64,000 nucleotides of DNA, taken from Piscinibacterium candidicorallinum (lineage in GTDB: Bacteria > Pseudomonadota > Gammaproteobacteria > Burkholderiales > Burkholderiaceae_C). The notes under the pieces are model-generated. The model searched no databases, was not told the DNA's origin, and saw nothing but the letters and a program-made list of their open reading frames with translations. The stretch lies in assembly GCF_047549485.1 (NCBI RefSeq), contig NZ_CP180191.1, positions 3,038,001 to 3,102,000 on the forward strand, in the 5' to 3' direction. Positions 38,331 to 46,368 of the stretch are shown here, one piece after another. How positions within the stretch are numbered: the stretch's first letter is position 1; every line of letters starts with the position of its first letter. Position numbers and translations under genes: made by a program.

Positions 38331-39413
38331 CTACTTGGCCGACGCAATCGCGCGACGGCGGTCTCGCACGCCGCGGGCCAGCGTCTCCAGCGCCTGCACC
38401 GATGCCTCCCAGCCCAGGCAGGCATCGGTGATGGACTGACCGTAGCTCAGGTCGGCAAGGCGCTGCCCGCTCAGCAGGTCCTGGCGGCCTGCCACGAGGT
38501 GGCTTTCAACCATTGCTCCCATGATGCGCATCTCGCCGGCGGCAAGCTGCTGAGCGAGCGAGTCGGCCACCTTCAGCTGGTTTTCGTGCTGCTTGCTCGA
38601 GTTGCCGTGACTGCAGTCGACCATCAACTTCTGCGCAAGCCCGGCCTGAGCCAGCGCTTCCGATGCACTCTGCACGCTCGCTGCGTCGTAGTTGGGGGTC
38701 TTGCCGCCGCGCAGGATGACATGGCAATCCTCGTTTCCGGCGGTCTGAACGATGGCGGAAATGCCGCCCTTGGTCACACCAAGGAAGCAATGCGGGTGCT
38801 GCGCCGCCTTGATGGCATCGGCGGCGATCTTCAGGTTGCCATCTGTCCCGTTCTTGAAGCCCAGCGGGCAGCTCATGCCGCTGGCCAGCTCACGATGCAC
38901 CTGGCTCTCCGTTGTCCGCGCGCCGATGGCGCCCCAGGCGATCAGATCGCTGTAGTACTGCGGGCTGATGGGGTCGAGGAACTCTGTTCCGGCCGGCATG
39001 CCTAAGGCGTTCACATCGACCAACAACTCGCGCGCCAGACGCAGTCCGCGGTTCACGTCGAAGCTGCCGTCGAGGTGCGGATCGTTGATCAAGCCCTTCC
39101 AACCCACCGTCGTGCGCGGCTTCTCGAAGTACACGCGCATCACGATTTCCAGATCGAGCGCGAGACGCTTGCGTTCGGCGATCAGTCGCTGGGCATATTC
39201 CCGTGCGGCTTGCGGATCGTGGATCGAGCATGGGCCAATGACGACAAGCATGCGATCGTCCTGCCCATGGAGGATGCGATGAATGGCGCGCCGTGCGGCA
39301 GCCACGGTATCGGCTGCCGCATCCGCCAGCGGAAACTCGCGCAGCAGGTGGGCCGGCGGGGTCAATTCTCGGATCGCGGTGACGCGGATGTCGTCGGTTC
39401 GAGTGGTACTCAT
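38331..39413 (-). CDS. 3-deoxy-7-phosphoheptulonate (DAHP) synthase, class I (paralogue)
   Basis: 360 residues with the same signature blocks as the downstream paralogue: VVIGPCSIHDPQAAREYAQRL, GWKGLINDPHLDGSF, WGAIGARTTESQVHRELASG and DCSHGNSSKQHENQLKV. The two proteins are very similar over the core, and the differences fall mainly in the N-terminus and C-terminal helices. The pair may differ in feedback inhibitor, as E. coli AroF/AroG/AroH do. It is the first of the two in the minus-strand operon, downstream of a strong terminator that isolates it from tldD. Confidence 0.95.
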   Translation of the reverse strand: MSTTRTDDIRVTAIRELTPPAHLLREFPLADAAADTVAAARRAIHRILHGQDDRMLVVIGPCSIHDPQAAREYAQRLIAERKRLALDLEIVMRVYFEKPRTTVGWKGLINDPHLDGSFDVNRGLRLARELLVDVNALGMPAGTEFLDPISPQYYSDLIAWGAIGARTTESQVHRELASGMSCPLGFKNGTDGNLKIAADAIKAAQHPHCFLGVTKGGISAIVQTAGNEDCHVILRGGKTPNYDAASVQSASEALAQAGLAQKLMVDCSHGNSSKQHENQLKVADSLAQQLAAGEMRIMGAMVESHLVAGRQDLLSGQRLADLSYGQSITDACLGWEASVQALETLARGVRDRRRAIASAK

Positions 39414-39494
39414 GGATCGGGCTCGGTTCGGTCAGTGTCGATTCAGGCAAGGTCTGTCGGACGGGATCGAATCAATAGCAGGCCATGGGTACAG

Positions 39495-39529
39495 ACCAAA
39501 AAAAACCGCCGGGTTGTGCCCGGCGGTTT
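39495..39529 (-). terminator. Rho-independent terminator after tldD
   Basis: Perfect 11-bp stem (AAACCGCCGGG / CCCGGCGGTTT) with loop TTGTG, followed on the minus strand by eight T. It separates tldD transcription from the DAHP synthase operon. Confidence 0.92.
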
Positions 39530-39669
39530 CTGAGATTCTTCGTCGCTCGTTCGCGCGTCAGCCTCTCACCGCCGGGCGGCAGAGATAAAACCAGAAAAAG
39601 AAGTAGGCGCGGAAGAGCATTCTGTGAATGTATCAGGCGATTGCTGCACTGCGCAAGCAAGCTGCGCAC

Positions 39670-41127
39670 TCAAGCAGTGCCTCCCACGGTCATGTTCTCC
39701 ATGCGCAGCGTCGGCTGCCCGACTCCAACCGGCACGCTCTGGCCCTCCTTGCCGCAGACACCCACGCCGTTGTCGATCTCCAGATCGTTGCCGATCATCG
39801 TGATGTGCTTGAGGCTCTCCGGTCCGCTGCCGATCAGGGTCGCGCCCTTCACCGGGTACGCCAGCTTGCCGTTCTCGATCTTCCAGGCCTCCGTGCAGCT
39901 GAAGACGAACTTGCCGTTGGTGATGTCGACCTGACCACCTCCAAAGTTCTTGCAATAGATGCCGTCCGCGACACTCGCAATGATCTCGTCGTGTGTGTGC
40001 TGGCCGGCAAGCATGTACGTATTCGTCATGCGGGGCATGGGCAGATTGGCAAAGCTCTCACGCCGCGCATTACCGGTGATGCGATCCTTCATCAGCCGGG
40101 CGTTCTGTGTGTCCTGCATGAATCCCTTCAGGATGCCGTCTTCGATCAGCACGGTGCGCTCGGTCGCATTCCCCTCATCGTCCACGTTCAGCGAGCCACG
40201 GCGATCAGGCAGCGTGCCATCGTCGATTACCGTCACGCCCTTGGCCGCCACACGCTGCCCCACCATGTTCGCGAACGTGGAGGAACCCTTGCGAATGAAG
40301 TCGCCCTCAAGGCCATGACCCACAGCCTCATGCAGCAGGACGCCAGGCCAGCCAGGGCCAAGCACCACGGTCATCTGACCGGCCGGCGCTGGTCGTGCAT
40401 CGAGGTTGGTCAGCGCCGAGCCGACTGCCTGCGTCGCAAGTTGATCCAGAAACGCATCGTCAAACATGTCCATGCGTCGACGTCCGCCGCCGCCTGCATA
40501 ACCGTCTTCGCGTCGACCATCCTGTTCCACAATGACCTGCACGCCAAGGCGTACCAGAGGGCGCACGTCGGCGGCAACCACGCCGTCCGTCCGCACGACC
40601 ATCATCACCGTGTAGTCGCCGGACAGTGAGCAGTTCACGCGCTTCACACGTGGATCCTTGGCGCGGGCAATGCGCTCCAGGCGCTCCAGCAGCGCCACCT
40701 TGGCATTGGAATCCAGCGCAAGCAGCGGGTCTTGCGCGGTGTAGAGATCCACGGTCTTGGGGGGCCGGTGCGGCAGCTTGACCTTGCGACTCTGGCCCAG
40801 TCCGCCGATCGCTCGTACAGTGCGTACCGCTTCGCGGATGGCTTGCTCGGTGATTTCGTCGGAATACGCGAATGCCGTCTTCTCGCCCGCAACCGCGCGA
40901 ACACCAACGCCCTGGTCGATGGAGAAGCTTCCGGCCTTGACCTTGCCTTCCTCAAGACTCCAGCTCTCGGATCGACTGAATTCGAAGTACGCATCGCCAA
41001 AATCCACTTTGCCCTGCATCAGCTCCCCGGTCAGCGAAAGCACGCGAGACAGTTCGAGGCCCGTCGGCTGGAGCAACAGCTCCGAGGCGGTGGCGAGAGG
41101 TTGGGCGAAGGCATCAGCAAGCTTCAT
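39670..41127 (-). CDS. tldD: Metallopeptidase subunit TldD
   Basis: 485 residues, close to the E. coli length (481). TldD with TldE forms a heterodimeric protease used in microcin B17 and CcdA processing; TldE is not in the window. The zinc-site motif HEAVGHGLEGDF (HExxxH) is present near residue 260, with the N-terminal domain DFGDAYFEFSRSESWSLEEG and the C-terminal beta domain MRNENMTVGGTA-like end. Start ATG 41127 (MKLADAFAQPL), 31 bases after the nit stop; likely co-transcribed with nit and yhdP. Confidence 0.95.
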   Translation of the reverse strand: MKLADAFAQPLATASELLLQPTGLELSRVLSLTGELMQGKVDFGDAYFEFSRSESWSLEEGKVKAGSFSIDQGVGVRAVAGEKTAFAYSDEITEQAIREAVRTVRAIGGLGQSRKVKLPHRPPKTVDLYTAQDPLLALDSNAKVALLERLERIARAKDPRVKRVNCSLSGDYTVMMVVRTDGVVAADVRPLVRLGVQVIVEQDGRREDGYAGGGGRRRMDMFDDAFLDQLATQAVGSALTNLDARPAPAGQMTVVLGPGWPGVLLHEAVGHGLEGDFIRKGSSTFANMVGQRVAAKGVTVIDDGTLPDRRGSLNVDDEGNATERTVLIEDGILKGFMQDTQNARLMKDRITGNARRESFANLPMPRMTNTYMLAGQHTHDEIIASVADGIYCKNFGGGQVDITNGKFVFSCTEAWKIENGKLAYPVKGATLIGSGPESLKHITMIGNDLEIDNGVGVCGKEGQSVPVGVGQPTLRMENMTVGGTA

Positions 41128-41158
41128 GGATTCAGGCTTCAGACAGAGTTCAGAAGTT

Positions 41159-41974
41159 TCAAAGCACGCGGTGCTCAAGCGCTGGCAGGTCGGTGCGAAC
41201 CTGTCGAAGACGCGTCGGATCGATGGCGCCGGCCACGATCCCCGGCCCTTCAGGCAAAACTTCGAGCACCTCGCCCCACGGGTCGATCAGCATGCTGTGC
41301 CCCCAGGTGCGCCGGCCATTGTCGTGCACACCGCCCTGCGCCGCTGCAAGCACATAGCACTGGTTTTCCACAGCTCGCGTCCGCAGCAGGAGCTCCCAGT
41401 GCGCCTTTCCGGTGGTGTAGGTGAAGGCAGCAGGCACGACGATCAAGTCCAGAGGTTCGGCTCGGCCCATCGCCCGGTACAGCTCGGGAAAGCGCAAGTC
41501 GTAGCAGACCGACAGACCGACGCGAAGCCCAGCCAACTGCAAAGCCACCGGGTCGCTGCCGGCGCCGATGGTGCGGGATTCGTCGTAGCTTTCGCTGCCG
41601 CGCTGAAAGCGGAAAAGATGGATCTTGTCGTACCGGCAAACTCGTTCGCCGTCCGGGCCGTAGACGAGGCTTGCGTTCCAGACACGAGTGCCGCTCGGAT
41701 GCTGCAGCGGCAGGGTGCCGGCGATCAGGTGCACGCCGGCATCCCGCGCCATCGCGGCGCATGCTGCCTGGATCGGGCCGCTGCCCAGGGCTTCTGCGGC
41801 CTGGATCTTGTCGGTCTCGGCGCGACCCATCAAACAAAAGTACTCCGGCAGCAGCACCACACGCGCCCCACCGGCGGCGGCCTCAAGAACGCAGGTCCGC
41901 GCCTGGGCAAGATTCTCTTCAAGACGGACACCCGAAACCATCTGTACGGCAGCCACACGGATCGGGATGCTCAT
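41159..41974 (-). CDS. Nit1-type carbon-nitrogen hydrolase (amidase)
   Basis: 271-residue nitrilase-superfamily enzyme with the Glu-Lys-Cys triad: E in VVLLPEYFCLMG, K in YDKIHLFRFQRG, and nucleophile C in GLSVCYDLRFPELYR. Members next to yhdP and tldD in betaproteobacteria are Nit1-like, thought to hydrolyse deaminated glutathione (a metabolite-repair reaction); this is by family and context. The ATG at 41974 overlaps the yhdP stop (ATGA). Confidence 0.9.
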   Translation of the reverse strand: MSIPIRVAAVQMVSGVRLEENLAQARTCVLEAAAGGARVVLLPEYFCLMGRAETDKIQAAEALGSGPIQAACAAMARDAGVHLIAGTLPLQHPSGTRVWNASLVYGPDGERVCRYDKIHLFRFQRGSESYDESRTIGAGSDPVALQLAGLRVGLSVCYDLRFPELYRAMGRAEPLDLIVVPAAFTYTTGKAHWELLLRTRAVENQCYVLAAAQGGVHDNGRRTWGHSMLIDPWGEVLEVLPEGPGIVAGAIDPTRLRQVRTDLPALEHRVL

Positions 41975-44900
41975 CGTCTCGCCTCCTGTGCCTGGGCGGC
42001 GTCGCTGAACTGCGACTGTGCGGCATCCGGCGCCTGACCGGGTTTGGGTCTGAGTTTGACCACAGGCTCGCGCCAGGTGCCTTGCAGATCAAACTCCTGC
42101 GACAAGCCCTTGTTCACGGAGTCTCTCACCGCCGCCTGCGCGAGCAGGGTACCCAAACCGACGGCCGGGTTGATGAACAGGTAGGCAAAACTCACCGCGC
42201 CCAGGTTCAGGTCCGGCGTGACGATGATGTGCAGGTTTTGCGTTTCCCGCACCAGATCCACGCTGCCCGCCATGGCCACCCCGGCCTGAGCACCTCGCAT
42301 CTTGAAGCTCTCGGTCTGCAGCACACCATGGGTCAAAGCGGCATCGGCGCGCACGGTGTCATAGGAGAAGCCCTGGGCGAACACGTCGCGAAAGTCGAAG
42401 GTGAAGCGCCGGACCAGGTTCTGCAAGGAGAAGACGCCCAGCAGGCGTGCCACGCCCGGGTCCTGCCGCAGCCACTGACCCTGGTCCAGCTCCAATCGCA
42501 CCTGACCGTTCAGGCTCGGCAGATCCAGACCCAGCGGGCTGCCCACCCAGTTCAGCTTGCCGCTGAGTTCGCCGCGCCCGGCGCGCATGACGCCGGGAAA
42601 GCCCATGACTTCAAGCAGATTGCCGGCATCACGCACATCCAGGTTGAAGTCCAGATCCATCGACCGCGAGCCGCGGTTCGCGGGCCGCCGCCACAGACCC
42701 GTGCCATTCAGCGTCGCCGCCGGATGGCTCACGACAAGACGTTCAAGCACCCACGCATTGCCAGACCGCGCCCCCTGATTTTGCGCGACGACCTCAAGAC
42801 GACCCAGCCGACGCGGGCCAAGCTCGAACTGCTCGGCGATCAGGTCGATCCCCGGCAGTTCACGCAGGCCCTGCTCGCCCGAGCCTGCGCTCTCCAGAAA
42901 CTCCACCACCTGATCGCGATCGCTCTGCGGAATCGACAGCTTCGCGAGGCGCGCAGTGAGCCGACCCAATGCGCCATCGCGCTCGCTGTGGCGCCATGTT
43001 GCGTGGCCGGACACCTGCGGAGAGTCCAGGTTCAGCTGCCACACATCACCTTCGCGTGAGGCACCCGCCACGACCCGCGTCAGCCGCTTGCCGCCGATCA
43101 CCAATTCGCGCACCTGCAGCGCAATCAGCTTGGGCAGCATGGTCGTGCCAGTGGCTGCCGAACCGGACGGATCGATGGCGGCGCCCAATGCTGCGTTGGG
43201 GCCGGTGATCGCCAAGGCTTGCAGCTTGCGCGACCAGTCGTCCACATCCAGGCGATCGAGATTCGCAATGGCCGCAATGCCAGCGACATCCGGCAGCACG
43301 GCTTCGTTGTTGATTCCCACCCCACCCCGAACCACGCTCAGCACACCCTGCGCATTGCGCTGGCGCTGCAGACGCACAGCCAGCACGCTGCCAAGTTCCA
43401 CCGAGATCTCATCGCCCACCGTCTGACCCGCCGTGCGCTGCGGCGCGATGTTCACGGCCAGCGGGAGCGAATCAGCACTTTGCTTGCGCACCACACCGGG
43501 CAAGTCAAAGCTCACACCTTGCAGGTCGCTGCGCAGCGCCACCCCCGTCGAACCGCCGCGACTGTCCACCTGCACGGTGTAGCGGAACTGCCCTGTGGCG
43601 GCATCAATAAGCCGCATCAGCATGGGCTCGCCGACAATCGCCTTGGCGTCACTCACCCTGGCCTGGCCTTCACCGCGGAACTGCAACCCCCCCTCAGCCT
43701 GGGAGCCGCCGGAGAAGCTCACCGCCCCGCCATAGACTGTGGCTCGACCGTCGCGTACACGAATCGTGCGTTCAGTGAAGTCGAGGTTCGCGCTGGTGTC
43801 TTCGAACACAGGCAGCGCCGAGTCCAGCTGCACCCGATTGTTCGCCAGCTGCAGACTGCCCTGGACTTCTGTTCGCGCCGCGTCGCTGATCGGGATCAGC
43901 AGGCGCAGACGCAGCGCGGCGTCACCTTCGATCTGCGTGCTCTTGGTGAAGTTGCCGATCCAGCCAGCGATCGGACCGGCGTTGACATAGCGCACCAGAT
44001 CCCGCCCGGGGCCGGCCGTGTCCCCGGAGATGACCATCGGTCTCGCGGCAGTCGCATACAGATCCGGGATGACCACGCTGACATTCGCAAGTCGGGTATC
44101 CAAAACGCGGCCCGAAGCGCGCCGCACTTCGATGCGCGTGCGATCCATCACGAACTGCCCGTCGATCTGCTCGATGGGCAGCCAGCGCAGCTCGCCGCCG
44201 GGCGGCAGGTGCACGTAGTCCAGAGTCACGCCCTGAACCCTTGCAGCCACCTGGAATTCGCCGTTGCTGCGACCCTGCGCATCGGGCGCGAAGGGGAAGT
44301 CGTACAGATTGCCCTTGAGACGGAACTGGACCTCGCGAGCGCGCCCGGCGAGCAGCGCATCTCGAACCCAGTGCCTCGTGGACTCGGGCAGCCGCAAAGG
44401 CAGATACCGGTGCACAGCGCGCGCATCAGCCCTGGCCAAGGTGCCTGCAAGTTCAATCTCGCCAGGCCCGGACTGTCCGGCCGCGGGGCTGCGATAAGTC
44501 GCCTTGAGCTCACCCGATGTGTCCTGGTTGGCAAATCTGGCGTCGGGCAGCTCGACCACCACCTGCCCCGAAACGAGCTTCCAACGGGCCGTCAGCTTGA
44601 GATCGGTTTCAGGCAGTGCCGGGGATTCAAAAACGCCGGGAAACTCCAGCACCGCGGCGCTGCTGTCCAACGCCAGCTCGCCACCGGACTCCGTTGCCGT
44701 GAAGCGGCCGGTCAGATTCGAGAACCCGGGCAGCCCGATCACCGGTAAGGGCCGGGTATCGGCGCTTGATTGCGCCGCTGCGGCCACCGGTGGGTTGCTG
44801 CGTACCAACTCAGGCGTCAAAAGGCGGGCGAGCATGCTGCGGTCTGGCTGCGCGCGCAGTCCGAGGCCGGCAAAGTCTCCGCTTGCCTTGAAGCGAGTCA

Positions 44901-46215
44901 CGCTGTTGGGATCAGTCGGCTGCGGCACTTGCCACTCCACACGCAGCTGCCCCACCTTGCCGCGCGGCTCGAACGCCGCGAGCGCCGAGCGCACGACCGG
45001 ACTGAGAGGCAGGCGTTCAGACAGCTCGTGCAGCAGGGCGAGATCGAGCGACTCGGCCGACACCATGCCCTGCGCCGAGGTGCGCGACGTGCCCGGGATG
45101 AAGCGCTCCGCCAGATTCATGGGCACCGGCGTGCGGCCATCGGGCAGTGTCAGGCTCAGGCCGCGAACGCTGACCTCATGCGCCAGGCTTTCTGCGGCCA
45201 GCTGCCGCCCCTCGATGCGCCCGCTGAGCGCGGCGAGCTCCAGGGGCGCCAGATCCGGCGCGAACTTCAGCACCAGCCGACTCAGCTGCACATCGGCCGT
45301 CACATGGGTGATGCGCAGCGCATCGAAATCCACCCAGCCCCGAACCGCGCCCTGGCCCTGCGTCACGCTCAAGCCGCCCAGCGCCGGCAGCGGAACACGG
45401 CGCAAGACACCCGCGATGTCGGCACGGTCAAGCTGCACAAACAACTGCCCGCGCCAGTTGCGCAGGTCCTCAACCGGCCGGAAGAGGCGATGCGTGAACT
45501 CCGCCCGCAGATCCAGCGGCTCGATGCCCTTGTCCACAGGATCGGCCTGCAAGCCGATGCGATGGCTCAATGCTCGATTCTGCGCAAGGAGATTGACGTC
45601 GCGAAACGCGATCGGAGAGGTACCCGCGACTTCGTCCGTCCAGCGCAGGGCGCCGCCGGTCAGCGCAATCTCATGCTGCGCCAGCAGCCATCGCAGGCCG
45701 CGGCCGTCGCCGTCGGTTCGCGTCGGGTCGATGACAAACCCTGCAAGCTCGAACCACCCGTCTGCGCGCCGCCGTACATCCAGCTCCGGGCCTCGCACCT
45801 GCAGGCGATGAAAGATGGGCTGCAGCTTCAGCACCGACTCCCAGGCCAGCACGGCGTCCACGCGCGCCAGTTGCAGTCGCAACTGACCCTGCGTATCGCG
45901 CACCTGCACTTGATCGATGCTGAATTCGGGCCAGACCCCGGCCAGTCGGGCCTGCACGGCTCCCAGCTGCACCTGCGTGCCGGTCGCCGCGGAGAGGCGC
46001 TGCTCGATCCAGGCGCGCTGCTCATCGACCCGTGGCAGCACGATATGCCGAAGCGTCAGGACGGTCAGTAGAAATGCGACGTAGCTTGCCAGAAGCATCC
46101 AGCCGACGACGCGCAGGCCCCTCAGACAGCCCCGCCCCAGCGCAAGGCTGAGGAGGGCACGCCGGGCGGCGGGCGGGCTCGCGCCTGGCGGGGGTGTTCG
46201 TACGGCGTCTGTCAT
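41971..46215 (-). CDS. yhdP: YhdP-family AsmA-like lipid transport protein
   Basis: 1414 residues. A single N-terminal membrane helix (about 38-60, WMLLASYVAFLLTVLTLRHI) is followed by a very long periplasmic beta-rich region, as in the AsmA-like bridges YhdP/TamB/YdbH, which carry phospholipids from inner to outer membrane. Recognisable blocks are LRWLLAQHEIALTGGALRWT, PLRLPESTRHWVRDALLAG and the C-terminal MAGSVDLVRETQNLHIIVTP. Earlier in-frame codons exist, but they run into the divergent glnE region, so I chose ATG 46215. It is the first gene of the yhdP-nit-tldD row. Confidence 0.9.
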   Translation of the reverse strand: MTDAVRTPPPGASPPAARRALLSLALGRGCLRGLRVVGWMLLASYVAFLLTVLTLRHIVLPRVDEQRAWIEQRLSAATGTQVQLGAVQARLAGVWPEFSIDQVQVRDTQGQLRLQLARVDAVLAWESVLKLQPIFHRLQVRGPELDVRRRADGWFELAGFVIDPTRTDGDGRGLRWLLAQHEIALTGGALRWTDEVAGTSPIAFRDVNLLAQNRALSHRIGLQADPVDKGIEPLDLRAEFTHRLFRPVEDLRNWRGQLFVQLDRADIAGVLRRVPLPALGGLSVTQGQGAVRGWVDFDALRITHVTADVQLSRLVLKFAPDLAPLELAALSGRIEGRQLAAESLAHEVSVRGLSLTLPDGRTPVPMNLAERFIPGTSRTSAQGMVSAESLDLALLHELSERLPLSPVVRSALAAFEPRGKVGQLRVEWQVPQPTDPNSVTRFKASGDFAGLGLRAQPDRSMLARLLTPELVRSNPPVAAAAQSSADTRPLPVIGLPGFSNLTGRFTATESGGELALDSSAAVLEFPGVFESPALPETDLKLTARWKLVSGQVVVELPDARFANQDTSGELKATYRSPAAGQSGPGEIELAGTLARADARAVHRYLPLRLPESTRHWVRDALLAGRAREVQFRLKGNLYDFPFAPDAQGRSNGEFQVAARVQGVTLDYVHLPPGGELRWLPIEQIDGQFVMDRTRIEVRRASGRVLDTRLANVSVVIPDLYATAARPMVISGDTAGPGRDLVRYVNAGPIAGWIGNFTKSTQIEGDAALRLRLLIPISDAARTEVQGSLQLANNRVQLDSALPVFEDTSANLDFTERTIRVRDGRATVYGGAVSFSGGSQAEGGLQFRGEGQARVSDAKAIVGEPMLMRLIDAATGQFRYTVQVDSRGGSTGVALRSDLQGVSFDLPGVVRKQSADSLPLAVNIAPQRTAGQTVGDEISVELGSVLAVRLQRQRNAQGVLSVVRGGVGINNEAVLPDVAGIAAIANLDRLDVDDWSRKLQALAITGPNAALGAAIDPSGSAATGTTMLPKLIALQVRELVIGGKRLTRVVAGASREGDVWQLNLDSPQVSGHATWRHSERDGALGRLTARLAKLSIPQSDRDQVVEFLESAGSGEQGLRELPGIDLIAEQFELGPRRLGRLEVVAQNQGARSGNAWVLERLVVSHPAATLNGTGLWRRPANRGSRSMDLDFNLDVRDAGNLLEVMGFPGVMRAGRGELSGKLNWVGSPLGLDLPSLNGQVRLELDQGQWLRQDPGVARLLGVFSLQNLVRRFTFDFRDVFAQGFSYDTVRADAALTHGVLQTESFKMRGAQAGVAMAGSVDLVRETQNLHIIVTPDLNLGAVSFAYLFINPAVGLGTLLAQAAVRDSVNKGLSQEFDLQGTWREPVVKLRPKPGQAPDAAQSQFSDAAQAQEARR

Positions 46216-46368
46216 GGAGTTGTGACTCGATTCTACGAGGCCGGTTTCATGACAGCGCTCAAACGAATCGGCGGCAACTCCGAACGCTCCGTAACGATTT
46301 GTATGCTTGAAACGCAGTCTCCGACCTCTCCCTCGCCACATCTCCCTTCCCTGCCTGCACACCCCTTG

